Under the pieces are notes generated by a model. It did not search any database and had not been told where the DNA came from. It saw nothing but the letters and a program-made list of their open reading frames with translations. A stretch of 64,000 bases of DNA from an uncultured Ruminococcus sp. Lineage in GTDB: Bacteria; Bacillota; Clostridia; Oscillospirales; Acutalibacteraceae. The position numbers were made by a program, and so were the translations under genes. The DNA is taken from NCBI GenBank assembly GCA_902789345.1, contig CADANT010000001.1, positions 62,001 through 126,000 on the forward strand. Direction: 5' to 3'. Positions within the stretch are counted from its first letter, which is position 1. Every line of letters starts with the position of its first letter. Positions 35,005 through 44,044 of this stretch are shown here, piece by piece.

Positions 35005-35961
35005 TTACTGCACTTGCATAGAATTAATAATTTCCTCTGCTGCTTTTCTCTGAGCGTCAAAATCGTCTGTGCTTACTAATGATATATACGCATATGTGCT
35101 TTCTGCTAACTGTACAAATGATATAGTTTCGTTTACATCATAGTTAGTATCCAGAATACTCAATGCTGTTGCTTCTCCAAAATTTGTATCCCAGGTATAA
35201 GTATCATACCTTTGGTTATTACCTTGATAATATTCCCGTTGAATCTTTACACCTTCCTTTGCTGTGCCATAATCAAAGCTAATAACTATTGATGACTCAT
35301 CACTTGGGTTGTAATAATAGTAATAATTGTCCCCGTAATAATTACCACCACTTACAGTATCATTTTCCTCAAGAGAATAACCTCCCTGTGGGTCGATAAA
35401 GGTAATAGTCTTGTTTTCGCCGCCTTGAGAGTTTACAGTTCTGGTGTGTCTTGACAGGTCAACCGTATTACTATCTGAAAGATCGCCGCCGTATTGGCCG
35501 TTTGATGAATTGTCGGAATTTAAGTTATTAAAAAAACTCTGCGTATTCTTTTCTATATCATCACCTGATGTAATTGCAAAGCCTATTATTCCCACAAGCA
35601 ACAATACAACCAAAAATACAATTATGCCTATTACTACCCCTGTTGCGTTTTTATCCGGCTTTGTAAGTGCGGCATAGTTATACTTAGGTTTGTATGCACC
35701 GTATTGTGACGATACATCAGCGTCACTGACAACGGAATTTGGCTGTTCACCCTGTTGACTGTTTGGCTCTATAGGCTGTTGCAGCTGTGGTACTGCACCC
35801 TGCTGTACATTTGGCTCTACAGGCTGTTGCGGCTGTGGTACTGCACTCTGCTGTACATTTGGCTCTACAGGCTGTTGCGGCTGTGGTACTGCACCCTGCT
35901 GTCCGTTTGGCTGTGGTGGGATATTCTGATATTTTTGCCACATATTATTGTTATTGTTCAT
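35005..35961 (-). CDS. Single-pass membrane protein with N-terminal Gln/Pro repeats
   Basis: A 318-residue protein of unknown function. Residues 7-75 are low complexity, with 16-residue repeats of the form QQPVEPNVQQGAVPQP. Residues 108-130 are a single membrane helix (VVIGIIVFLVVLLLVGIIGF). Residues 150-318 form an extracellular-looking domain with many Asn/Tyr/Ser and no cysteines. The topology suggests a cytoplasmic Pro-rich segment and an external sensor or binding domain. It heads an operon with the HD protein and nrdG. Confidence 0.75.
   Translation of the reverse strand: MNNNNNMWQKYQNIPPQPNGQQGAVPQPQQPVEPNVQQSAVPQPQQPVEPNVQQGAVPQLQQPIEPNSQQGEQPNSVVSDADVSSQYGAYKPKYNYAALTKPDKNATGVVIGIIVFLVVLLLVGIIGFAITSGDDIEKNTQSFFNNLNSDNSSNGQYGGDLSDSNTVDLSRHTRTVNSQGGENKTITFIDPQGGYSLEENDTVSGGNYYGDNYYYYYNPSDESSIVISFDYGTAKEGVKIQREYYQGNNQRYDTYTWDTNFGEATALSILDTNYDVNETISFVQLAESTYAYISLVSTDDFDAQRKAAEEIINSMQVQ
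35761..35904 (-). repeat. Tandem 48-bp coding repeat (about 3 copies)
   Basis: Three near-identical 48-bp units encode the Gln/Pro repeats of the membrane protein. Each begins with a GGCTGTTGC-type block on the plus strand and differs from its neighbours by only a few bases. The high identity suggests recent expansion or gene conversion. Confidence 0.8.
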
Positions 35962-36025
35962 TAAAAATCTCCTTGCTTTATAAGCTACCTCATTATGTAT
36001 TTAATTCTGTGTTTATTATACTTAA

Positions 36026-36054
36026 AGTTTATCACACACTATAAAATTTAGCAA
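36026..36054 (-). promoter_or_regulatory. Promoter of the repeat-protein/HD/nrdG operon
   Basis: On the minus strand, TTGCTA (36049-36054) and TAAACT (36026-36031) are spaced by 17 bases. Confidence 0.6.
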
Positions 36055-36096
36055 CAAAAACAAATTTTTTAGGTATATAAATATATTTTAATAAAG

Positions 36097-36134
36097 TGAA
36101 AAGCCCCTACCGCCTAAGCAGTGGGAGCTTTTCA
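36097..36134 (-). terminator. Terminator after the Amt-PII gene
   Basis: An imperfect stem pairs AAAAGCCCCTAC with GTGGGAGCTTTT (36099-36110, 36121-36132). On the minus strand it ends in GGGGCTTTTCACTTTATT. Confidence 0.7.
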
Positions 36135-36163
36135 TTATGTGAATTAAAAAGGATAGGGCTTAA

Positions 36164-37906
36164 TTAATCGTCTACACCCTGCAGTGCATCGTAGCCACGC
36201 TCACCTGTACGAACCTTAACTACATCCTTAACATCGTAGATAAAGATCTTACCGTCACCAATGTGACCGGTATACAGTGCCTTTACAGCGGCGTCAATAA
36301 CTGTTTGAACAGGAATTTTGCTTACTACAATTTCAACCTGCATTTTAGGAAGTAGATTCATCTCTACAGGAACACCACGGTAATACTCGGCTTTACCCTT
36401 TTGAACACCACAGCCAAGCACCTGCGTAACAGTCATACCGGTAATTCCTATTTCGTCCATTGCACTCTTTAGGTCCTCAAGCTTGCTCTGCTTCAGGATG
36501 ATGTCAACCTTAGAAATTTCAACATCTGACGCCGGCTTAGAAGCGCCCTGCACAACCTGTACAGGTACAGCCTGTGCAACAGGAACCTGAGCCTCAGGTG
36601 AAGCATAGTCGTCCAAAGCTGCGTTTGATACAACAGCCGGCATAAAGTCTGCATAAGAGCTTACCAAGCCATGCTCTGTAAGGTCCAAACCAACCATCTC
36701 TTCCTCACGGGAAGCTCTAAGACCAATTGTTTTCTTAATTATGAAGAACAGTATAGTTACCGTAACGGCTGTCCAAGCACCTACTGTAAGTACGCCCAAA
36801 GCCTGTACGCCCAGCTGTGTAAAGCCGCCGCCATAGAATAAACCTGTGATACCGTCCTGACCCTTGCCAGTAGCAAACAAGCCAACAGCAAGAGTACCCC
36901 AAACACCATTGAAACCGTGTACAGCAACTGCGCCAACAGGGTCGTCAACCTTTAGTACATAGTCTAGGAACCATACACCAAATATTACCAAAACACCTGC
37001 AACGGCACCGATTATAATTGCACCCAAAGCGTCAACATCGGCACAAGGAGCTGTAATAGCTACCAAGCCTGCCAAAGAAGCGTTAAGTGACATTGAAATA
37101 TCCGGCTTACCGTGCTGTACCCATGTAACTATCATTGTAACTACTGTAGCTACTGCAGGAGCAATTGTTGTTGTCAGGAAGATCTGACCAAGGAAGTCTG
37201 CATTAGCTGCTGCGGCACCGTTAAAACCATACCAGCCAAACCACAAGATGAATACGCCCAGCGCACCAAGTGTTAAGCTGTGACCCGGTATAGCCTTAGG
37301 AACAGTTTTGCCTGTCTTTTTGTCCTTTACATACTTACCGATTCTAGGTCCCAAAATAGCTGCGCCGATTAATGCGGAAATACCGCCAACCATATGAATT
37401 GCGCAGGAACCTGCAAAATCAATAAAGCCTAACTGTGACAGCCAACCGCCACCCCAAATCCAGTGTGCCTCAATAGGATAAATAACAGCTGAAATTACGC
37501 CTGAATAAATACAATAAGAAATAAACTTTGTTCTTTCAGCCATAGCGCCTGAAACAATAGTTGCCGCTGTTGCACAGAACACCAGGTTAAATACGAAATT
37601 GTGCCACGGGAAATCTGCAAAGTTTGTGAAAATCTGCAGGTCAGGCATACCTATAATGCCAAAGAAAGCGTTTTCACCGCACAGCAAACCAAAACCAATC
37701 AGAACAAACATTACTGTTCCTATACAGAAGTCCATAAGGTTTTTCATAATAATGTTGCCTGCATTTTTAGCTCTGGTAAAGCCTGTTTCAACCATTGCAA
37801 AGCCGCACTGCATAAAGAATACCAAAGCAGCGCCTATTAAGAACCACACGCCGGATGTGCCAAACATCGTGCTGTTTACAACATCTTGAATATTGTTAGC
37901 ATCCAT
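36164..37906 (-). CDS. Ammonium transporter fused to a PII signal domain
   Basis: A 580-residue fusion. Residues 1-395 are an AmtB/Mep/Rh channel with about eleven membrane segments and the twin histidines H171 (AIHMVGG) and H330 (AVHGFNG). Residues 396-463 are the cytoplasmic tail and a Pro/Val/Gln-rich linker. Residues ~464-580 are a complete PII (GlnB/GlnK) domain with the T-loop GVQKGKAEYYRG, its conserved tyrosine and the GDGKIFIYDV signature. Known PII proteins gate Amt channels by binding through the T-loop. Here the partner is covalently attached. It lies downstream of glnN. The start at 37906 has GGGGAG upstream. Confidence 0.93.
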   Translation of the reverse strand: MDANNIQDVVNSTMFGTSGVWFLIGAALVFFMQCGFAMVETGFTRAKNAGNIIMKNLMDFCIGTVMFVLIGFGLLCGENAFFGIIGMPDLQIFTNFADFPWHNFVFNLVFCATAATIVSGAMAERTKFISYCIYSGVISAVIYPIEAHWIWGGGWLSQLGFIDFAGSCAIHMVGGISALIGAAILGPRIGKYVKDKKTGKTVPKAIPGHSLTLGALGVFILWFGWYGFNGAAAANADFLGQIFLTTTIAPAVATVVTMIVTWVQHGKPDISMSLNASLAGLVAITAPCADVDALGAIIIGAVAGVLVIFGVWFLDYVLKVDDPVGAVAVHGFNGVWGTLAVGLFATGKGQDGITGLFYGGGFTQLGVQALGVLTVGAWTAVTVTILFFIIKKTIGLRASREEEMVGLDLTEHGLVSSYADFMPAVVSNAALDDYASPEAQVPVAQAVPVQVVQGASKPASDVEISKVDIILKQSKLEDLKSAMDEIGITGMTVTQVLGCGVQKGKAEYYRGVPVEMNLLPKMQVEIVVSKIPVQTVIDAAVKALYTGHIGDGKIFIYDVKDVVKVRTGERGYDALQGVDD

Positions 37907-37932
37907 CCAAATCACTCCCCTTAAAATATACT

Positions 37933-37977
37933 AAAGGCGTGTATCTCTCTGCCTTTCGGTAGGAAATACACGCCTTT
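37933..37977 (-). terminator. Hairpin between glnN and amt
   Basis: A perfect 12-bp stem, AAAGGCGTGTAT with ATACACGCCTTT, lies between the glnN stop and the amt start on the minus strand. It is followed by a weak T-tract (AGTATATTTTAA). It may be a leaky terminator that sets the glnN/amt ratio, or a terminator with a separate amt promoter that I cannot see. Confidence 0.7.
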
Positions 37978-38026
37978 GTGTCAAAAATCTAAATTTTTAA
38001 AATTATAAACTATATATCTAAATAAA

Positions 38027-40117
38027 TTATCTTACGCCAAACAGCAGCTCAGCATATGATGGATATGGCCAGTAGTCGGCAGCTGTTGATGTTTCCATCT
38101 CGTCGCCGATTGCTCTAAGCTCGTTCATAGCACCAAATACTTCCTTGCCATAGAACATAGCCTGGTCAGCAACATCCTCAATACCCTTTGCCTCGTTTAC
38201 CTTTGTCTCAAGAGCCTCAATCTTGTTCTGGAAGCATACCAACAGCTTAGAAAGCTTTTCAATTACCTTTACTTCTGCGTCGCAAGGAATTGACTCGCTA
38301 AGAGCCTTCTTAGCATTGCAAGCACTTGCAAGCTCAGCCACATATGCTGAAACAGCCGGGAAAATATCCTTCTTTGCCATATCAAGCATTGTCAGAGCCT
38401 CAATGTTAATAACCTTGCCGTACTCCTCCTGCTGGATTTCATATCTTGAGTACATTTCTCTTTCTGTGTGTACATTGTGCTTTGTAAACAACTCAACATT
38501 CTTCTTATCAATGAAGTGTGGCATTGCCTCTGGCATAGAACGAAGGTTCAGCAAACCTCTTCTTTCAGCCTCTACAACCCACTCAGGTGAGTAGTTGTCG
38601 CCGTTAAATACGATATCCTGATAGTCAGTAAATACTCTCTTAATAAGTGCCTTTACAGCTGTATCCAGATCGTCAGCCTTTTCAAGCTCGTCTGCAAACT
38701 GGCTTAGTTCCTCTGCAACAATTGTGTTAAGCATAATGTTAGGGCAAGCAATGTTAAGTGAAGAACCAAGTGAACGGAACTCAAACTTGTTGCCTGTGAA
38801 AGCAAACGGAGATGTACGGTTACGGTCTGTAGTATCCTTCTTGAAGTCAGGAAGAACATCTACGCCAAGCTCCAACTTCTGAGTACCTGCAGCAACAGCC
38901 TCTGTACCGGAAATAATAGAATCCATAACAGCCTTTAGGTCGTCGCCGATAAACATTGAAATAATTGCAGGAGGTGCCTCATTTGCGCCCAAACGGTGGT
39001 CGTTGCCGGCACTTGCAACAGAAATTCTAAGTAGATCCTGATACTCGTATACACCCTTAATAATAGCAGCCAAGAACAGCAGGAACTCTGTATTCTGTGC
39101 AGGGTTTTTACCAGGTGAAAGCAAGTTTCTGCCTGTATTTGTTGACAGTGACCAGTTGTTGTGCTTACCACTGCCGTTTACGCCTGCAAATGGCTTTTCG
39201 TGAAGTAGGCAAACCAAGTTATGCTTCTGAGCAACCTTTCTCATAACCTCCATTGTCAGCTGATTGTGGTCAGTTGCCAGGTTTGTTGTTGTAAAGATTG
39301 GTGCCATTTCGTGCTGTGCAGGAGCAACCTCGTTGTGTCTTGTTTTTGAGTAAATACCAAGCTTCCAAAGCTCTTCGTCCAAATCCTGCATAAATGCCAT
39401 TACTCTAGGCTTAATTGAACCAAAGTAGTGATCCTCTAGCTCCTGACCCTTTGGTGCCTTTGCGCCAAACAGTGTTCTGCCTGTAAGAATCAAGTCTTTT
39501 CTCTGGTCATAAAGGTCTTTATCAATTAGGAAGTACTCCTGCTCAGGACCAACTGTTGTTACAACTCTTGTTGTTTCCTTGTCGCCAAGCAAGTGTAAAA
39601 CTCTAACTGCCTCTGCGCTGACTCTCTCCATTGAACGAAGTAGAGGTGTTTTCTTATCAAGTGCTTCACCTGTGTATGAGCAGAAAGCTGTAGGAATACA
39701 CAGTGTACCGTCCTTTACAAATGCGTAGGAGGTTGGGTCCCATGCTGTATAGCCTCTGGCTTCAAATGTAGCTCTGATTCCTCCTGATGGGAATGAAGAT
39801 GCGTCAGGCTCGCCCTTAATAAGCTCTTTACCTGAAAACTCCATAATAACCTTACCGTCGTCTGTAGGGTTAATGAAGCTGTCGTGCTTTTCAGCTGTAA
39901 CACCTGTCATTGGCTGGAACCAGTGTGTATAGTGTGTTGCACCTTTTTCCAATGCCCAGTCCTTCATGGCGTTTGCAACAATATTTGCTACATTAATATC
40001 CAACGGATCGCCATTTTTCATTGTCTTTTTAAGTGCTTTGTAAGTTTCCTTTGGCAGTCTTTCTTTCATTGTAGCATCATCAAATACCATGCTACCAAAA
40101 AGTTCAGGTACATTCAT
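38027..40117 (-). CDS. glnN: Glutamine synthetase type III
   Basis: A 696-residue enzyme making glutamine from glutamate, ammonia and ATP. Its size identifies type III (about 700-730 residues, against 440-470 for type I). Type III features include [14 protein letters not shown], the conserved [13 protein letters not shown] and [25 protein letters not shown] also fits. The start at 40117 (MNVPELFGS) has GGAG nine bases upstream. It is followed by the Amt-PII fusion and preceded by a leader with a strong terminator and competing hairpin, so its transcription is probably attenuated. Confidence 0.96.
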   Translation of the reverse strand: MNVPELFGSMVFDDATMKERLPKETYKALKKTMKNGDPLDINVANIVANAMKDWALEKGATHYTHWFQPMTGVTAEKHDSFINPTDDGKVIMEFSGKELIKGEPDASSFPSGGIRATFEARGYTAWDPTSYAFVKDGTLCIPTAFCSYTGEALDKKTPLLRSMERVSAEAVRVLHLLGDKETTRVVTTVGPEQEYFLIDKDLYDQRKDLILTGRTLFGAKAPKGQELEDHYFGSIKPRVMAFMQDLDEELWKLGIYSKTRHNEVAPAQHEMAPIFTTTNLATDHNQLTMEVMRKVAQKHNLVCLLHEKPFAGVNGSGKHNNWSLSTNTGRNLLSPGKNPAQNTEFLLFLAAIIKGVYEYQDLLRISVASAGNDHRLGANEAPPAIISMFIGDDLKAVMDSIISGTEAVAAGTQKLELGVDVLPDFKKDTTDRNRTSPFAFTGNKFEFRSLGSSLNIACPNIMLNTIVAEELSQFADELEKADDLDTAVKALIKRVFTDYQDIVFNGDNYSPEWVVEAERRGLLNLRSMPEAMPHFIDKKNVELFTKHNVHTEREMYSRYEIQQEEYGKVINIEALTMLDMAKKDIFPAVSAYVAELASACNAKKALSESIPCDAEVKVIEKLSKLLVCFQNKIEALETKVNEAKGIEDVADQAMFYGKEVFGAMNELRAIGDEMETSTAADYWPYPSYAELLFGVR

Positions 40118-40154
40118 GTCCAAACTCTCCTATCCATATTTTTTTTAATTACAC

Positions 40155-40213
40155 AAACGAAAAGGCACCGTAGGCATGACAAATAGTCAACCTACAGCGC
40201 CATTGCTGTGTTG
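40155..40213 (-). promoter_or_regulatory. Transcription attenuator in the glnN leader (terminator/antiterminator)
   Basis: On the minus strand, an 11-bp stem (GGCGCTGTAGG with CCTACGGTGCC; 40164-40174 and 40191-40201), extended by TGAC/GTCA, runs into TTTTCGTTT and forms an intrinsic terminator ahead of glnN. The bases GCTGT and GTTG in its 5' side can instead pair with ACAGC and CAAC just upstream (40205-40213). That gives a competing hairpin with a six-base loop, AATGGC. The two folds exclude each other. The regulator is unknown. Confidence 0.75.
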
Positions 40214-40220
40214 TGATTAC

Positions 40221-40249
40221 AGTATATACCCCACTATAGATTTTGTCAA
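40221..40249 (-). promoter_or_regulatory. Promoter of glnN
   Basis: On the minus strand, a perfect TTGACA (40244-40249) and TATACT (40221-40226) are spaced by 17 bases. The start point would fall near 40214, immediately before the antiterminator hairpin. Confidence 0.85.
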
Positions 40250-40651
40250 CTTTTTTCCTGCAAATTTTGCATATTCGGAACATTGCTGTTTTCTATTCAC
40301 TTTAAATACTCAATTTATAGTAATTATACCTCTACCGGCAACGCAGGCACAGCAAAAAGGCTTGTTTTTTCCTCTGTAATTCACATTTTATATGCTTATT
40401 TTATGCTGTAGTTGAATTTGTTATGCCCTATTTTTCAAAAAATTTTTTCACACATAGCAGTTTACAGCCGTTATTTTTCTAAATCAACTCTAAATTTTGC
40501 AATTTAGCGCACATTCTCTTTCATTATTTTAAATTCTGCCCCTGTAAAGCTCAATTTTTTTATAATTTTAAAAAAATTTCTGTTTTTATGTAACCAACAG
40601 CCTGTCCACGCAATATTATGTAATGTAAAACTTGAAAGGAGGAAATGACTA
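40250..40651. other. AT-rich intergenic region without a gene
   Basis: About 400 bases between the diverging glnN promoter and the cysteine-rich miniprotein gene. The region is AT-rich with stop codons in all frames. AGGAGG at 40639-40644 is the only clear signal, serving the miniprotein. No convincing sigma-A promoter for that gene is seen. Confidence 0.5.
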
Positions 40652-40771
40652 ATGTGCTTAAACAATGTTTTTGGCGGTAACAGCTGCTGCTGGATTATCA
40701 TCCTTATTATAATCCTTTTGGCTTGCTGCAACGGCGAGGATAACAACAGCTGTGGCTGCGGCTGCAACTAA
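40652..40771 (+). CDS. Cysteine-rich membrane miniprotein (39 aa)
   Basis: A small gene with an AGGAGG ribosome-binding site. It begins MCLNNVFGGNSCCWIIILII and ends DNNSCGCGCN. A single hydrophobic helix (residues 14-25) is flanked by cysteines, eight in total. The layout resembles small YjcZ-like or spore-associated peptides of Firmicutes, but the match is only in general form. It is monocistronic, bounded by a strong terminator. Confidence 0.65.
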   Translation: MCLNNVFGGNSCCWIIILIIILLACCNGEDNNSCGCGCN

Positions 40772-40820
40772 TTAGTTCTAAAATTAACCTAAATAAATAT
40801 AAATGATGTGTAAATAAACA

Positions 40821-40866
40821 GGGTCCGCAGATTGTCATTAAAAAGACAGTCTGCGGACTCTTTTTT
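40821..40866. terminator. Bidirectional terminator (miniprotein / yfhO)
   Basis: GGGTCCGCAGATTGTC (40821-40836) pairs with GACAGTCTGCGGACTC (40845-40860), followed by TTTTTTAT. It overlaps the stop region of the converging yfhO-like gene. Confidence 0.85.
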
Positions 40867-43762
40867 ATCTGCTAAAGAAAATTCCGTATATCATAGGGAT
40901 AATATACACGCCTATGATTGCTCCTACCCATATAACATACAAAGCCCAATTTGCTATTACTGCCAGCAATTTAGGCGGTTTGGTCATTTTGGTTTCTTTT
41001 CTCATCCATACAACAAACGCCGCCAACGCAACAGTTATAACAGAAACAGCTATACCTGTTTTCATTCCGTTTGGATAGTAACTAAACACTATTTCATTTA
41101 CGCCGTTTTCTAAAGGTACTGCCATAAAGCCGCCGTTTACAGCCGGTGAAACTTTAACCTGTTTTCCGTTTACCGATACACTCCAGCCCTTGTCATAAGG
41201 AACCGGCACAAAAAACACCTTGTCATTGCCGCTTGCCGTAACGGTGGTATTTAGCGAAGTGTTGTCTGTAGCAACGGTATAGTTATAATTTGCGTTATAG
41301 TCACTGCATAACTTTTCAAGCTTAGCTACATCAAATGTATAAAGTGAAATGTCACTTTCACCTAGTCCTGACTTGTTGAAGGTTATGGATATTATCTCGT
41401 CCTTAAAATTACCCAGCGCAACAACATTGTTGTTAAACTCTGCAGGGTACACGATATTATCCTCTGCCCTGTATGTAGGCACTTCTATCTGCTTTCCGTT
41501 TACAGTAACGGTTATTCCCTTTTCAGGTGATTTAAAATAAATCATTTTATCCCCGGTTACCTTAACGGTGTATGTCAAACCGTTTGATGATTTGCTGACA
41601 TTGTAAAAGCACCCCAGCTTAGACGACGCAGACATTACCTCTATAATATTTTCTTTGTCGTCACTTAGGCTATGATAAAGCAGGTTATTGGTTGCCGCTA
41701 TTTGATCCGTAGCTGTGTCTATTTCACTAATAGATTTATTAGCCACAATTCCTGTAGGCAAGGTGTACTTACAGCTGTAGTAATTGTATTCACCCATATT
41801 TTGCACAAGGGTGTAAAGTGGCTGTTCTAGTTTTTCTTTGGTAATTATACTTTTAACACCCAGTAAAGCGTCGGTAAGCAATGTACCGCCTGTGTCAAGC
41901 AATCTTGTGTATGAAGTGCTGTAACCCATATTTTTCATGGCGGATATTACCTCGCCGGACACTGTATGGGTCCAGTTGCTTAAAGCACCACGCTGAATAA
42001 TAAACGGGTAGTTGGTGTTAAGTGAATTATCCGAATTTTTTACCCTATCAAGTACGCTTTCGGATTTTGGCAAAGCAGAACTAATATCCTCCGCATCCTT
42101 TATAAACTGTGAGCTTTGTTCAGGGTAAATATATTTTTCAACACCTATAAACGAATAAGCATTAATAGACAAAGGAATTAATATTGCCAAAACAACGCAT
42201 ACGCCCTTAATCTTTGCCTTGCCTATAAACAATATTACAACAAACGCCGCTATAATAACAACAGCAGACATAATATAAAGCTTTGGAATAATAAAGTTTT
42301 TGGTATTCAAAAAATAGCTTCCGTACCGTCTTATAAGCTTGCTTGCCTCTAAAAGCCACGGTATTGTACAGCACACTCCAACTAACGCCACAACCCCCAG
42401 TATTATAGATACTGCCAAGTTGTTTCTTAGTTTATTCACAAAGCCTTTTAGTTTAGCTGTTTTTTTAGGCTTGCCAGGCACAGCTTCAGAAAGTGACTGT
42501 GCATCTGTAATTGTTTCTGCCGTTACCTCTGTTTCTTCGGCAGTTTCAGCTTCTGTCAAGGTTTCCGTTTCTGCGGCAGTATCTGCTTCTGAAAGTGTTT
42601 CTGCTTTTGGAACTGTAGCCTGCTCCGTTTGTACAGGCAAACGCTTTTTGTAGTTACACTCAAAGTTTATGCAGTAGCAGGCACCTGTAATAAACAAAAA
42701 GGAAATTGTAAAGGCGCTTCTCATAGGGAAGCCTACATATGAGCCTGTATGCCACAGCTTGTTTACACCCTCAAAAAATATAGGAATACACAAAATAAGC
42801 ATTTCGCCTACAAAAAAAGCAGTGGCTCTTTTATGCTTTATAAACCTTGCAATAAGCACAACACACAGCAAAACAGCAAGCTCAAGCCCCATAAACATAA
42901 ACCACTTGTTCATATCGTTGGTACTAAGCTTTTCTTTAAAGGCAACATTAATAATGCTTAGGTAGCCTTTGCTTGCGTTGCCCTCACCTCTTGAAGAGCT
43001 CATAAGGGTTAAAAATGTAGGCAGTGTTTTAAACATAGAAAGCCCTATACCGGCAGCTGTACCGATTGCTAGGCTAAAAGCAGCATACTTTTTGTTTTTC
43101 TTGCTTACCATTACAAGTATATAAAGTCCGCCTGTAAACAGCAAGAATATTATAACCTGTACGCTTACATAAAAGTTTTCCAGCATTATTACTGCCAAAC
43201 TTAGGGAGAACAGCAGTATTTTTTGCTTTTTCATCAGGTAGTAAAATCCCAACATAAGCAATGGGAAAACAGCCACAATGTCAAGCCACTTTATGTTGCT
43301 GTAATACTGCAAAACATAGCCGCTCATAGAATACAGCATAGCAAAGCCCAGCTTATACCCCATATTTATTTTACCGAACACCCTGTTTATAAACAGATAC
43401 ATAGTCATTGCGGCTACTATTACCTTTAACGCAAGGAAATAGGACATACTGTCCAGTATAGCCTCTCTTGGTATAAACAGTAAGAAAATATTAAAAGGTG
43501 ACAGCATATCCGTAGACACCATACTTATTCCCATACCGGAATACCTGTCAAAGAACGGGTCTTTCAGTCCGTGAAGAACGTCCCAATAATGGTAAAACTG
43601 CGGAACATAAGACTGTGCAAAATCCGCATAGGTTATGGTGTTATCGCCAAAGGGAAATATCCCCTTTATGGCATAAACAGTAAAAAGAATAGCTGTTGTA
43701 GTTAAAAACAGCAAAATATACGGTGCGATTTTACACACCGCTTTTTTCTTATTTATATTCAT
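40865..43762 (-). CDS. YfhO-family membrane protein with Thr/Glu-rich insertion
   Basis: A 965-residue polytopic protein of the YfhO family (GT-C-like fold). Known members take part in glycosylation of cell-envelope polymers. The N-terminal region has the acidic TYADFAQSYVPQFYHYW loop and many membrane segments up to residue ~375. Residues 377-432 are a Glu/Thr/Ala-rich insertion (TLSEADTAAETETLTEAETA). More membrane segments and an extracellular strand-rich domain follow, and a final helix ends at the C-terminus. It is monocistronic. Confidence 0.85.
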   Translation of the reverse strand: MNINKKKAVCKIAPYILLFLTTTAILFTVYAIKGIFPFGDNTITYADFAQSYVPQFYHYWDVLHGLKDPFFDRYSGMGISMVSTDMLSPFNIFLLFIPREAILDSMSYFLALKVIVAAMTMYLFINRVFGKINMGYKLGFAMLYSMSGYVLQYYSNIKWLDIVAVFPLLMLGFYYLMKKQKILLFSLSLAVIMLENFYVSVQVIIFLLFTGGLYILVMVSKKNKKYAAFSLAIGTAAGIGLSMFKTLPTFLTLMSSSRGEGNASKGYLSIINVAFKEKLSTNDMNKWFMFMGLELAVLLCVVLIARFIKHKRATAFFVGEMLILCIPIFFEGVNKLWHTGSYVGFPMRSAFTISFLFITGACYCINFECNYKKRLPVQTEQATVPKAETLSEADTAAETETLTEAETAEETEVTAETITDAQSLSEAVPGKPKKTAKLKGFVNKLRNNLAVSIILGVVALVGVCCTIPWLLEASKLIRRYGSYFLNTKNFIIPKLYIMSAVVIIAAFVVILFIGKAKIKGVCVVLAILIPLSINAYSFIGVEKYIYPEQSSQFIKDAEDISSALPKSESVLDRVKNSDNSLNTNYPFIIQRGALSNWTHTVSGEVISAMKNMGYSTSYTRLLDTGGTLLTDALLGVKSIITKEKLEQPLYTLVQNMGEYNYYSCKYTLPTGIVANKSISEIDTATDQIAATNNLLYHSLSDDKENIIEVMSASSKLGCFYNVSKSSNGLTYTVKVTGDKMIYFKSPEKGITVTVNGKQIEVPTYRAEDNIVYPAEFNNNVVALGNFKDEIISITFNKSGLGESDISLYTFDVAKLEKLCSDYNANYNYTVATDNTSLNTTVTASGNDKVFFVPVPYDKGWSVSVNGKQVKVSPAVNGGFMAVPLENGVNEIVFSYYPNGMKTGIAVSVITVALAAFVVWMRKETKMTKPPKLLAVIANWALYVIWVGAIIGVYIIPMIYGIFFSR

Positions 43763-44044
43763 TGATCATAAGCTCCTATAGCATAAACCCTAATCAGCAC
43801 AAAGGCCGTTGGCATACTGAACCAAGCACCTCTTAAACACAGTAAAATTTTCAAAACAGAGCTTCACAGGCAAATTTTATACCTGCTTACAGAAAACCCT
43901 TGCATACGGTGCAAAACATACTGTAAAATTCCCTGTTTTTAATGCGCTTGGCGTTAATTTTTGTAAATTATCTCAATTCAATTTAATACAACAAAAGATT
44001 CTGTATTAACAGAACCTTTTGCTTTAAATATTATTACTTTCTTA
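43763..44044. other. Intergenic region with one terminator
   Basis: About 280 bases between yfhO and the SseB-domain gene. Apart from the hairpin at 43988-44021 I see no gene, repeat or clear promoter. Confidence 0.5.
43988..44021 (-). terminator. Terminator after the SseB-domain gene
   Basis: CAAAAGATTCTGT (43992-44004) pairs with ACAGAACCTTTTG (44009-44021) with one G-T pair. On the minus strand the stem ends in CTTTTGTTGTATT. Confidence 0.7.

Noticed and set aside
35755..35964. Plus-strand frame with a repeated Leu/Trp/Tyr pattern opposite the 48-bp repeats
   Set aside because: It is an antisense shadow of the Gln/Pro repeats. It has no ribosome-binding site, and the repeats are direct and contiguous, so it is not a CRISPR array either.
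37933..37977. Second ANTAR-like hexaloop (ACCGAA) in the hairpin before amt
   Set aside because: The loop fits the A1/G4 pattern, but its stem is only three base pairs and lies inside the terminator loop, so it would not compete with the terminator.
40118..40249. Canonical two-hairpin ANTAR target before glnN
   Set aside because: Only one hexaloop hairpin fits downstream of the promoter. The first hairpin of the pair would lie upstream of the start point. The attenuator itself is reported as a finding.
42339..42653. Ser/Val/Ala-rich plus-strand frame opposite yfhO
   Set aside because: It is the complementary reading of the Glu/Thr-rich insertion. The composition follows from the sense strand and there is no independent start signal.
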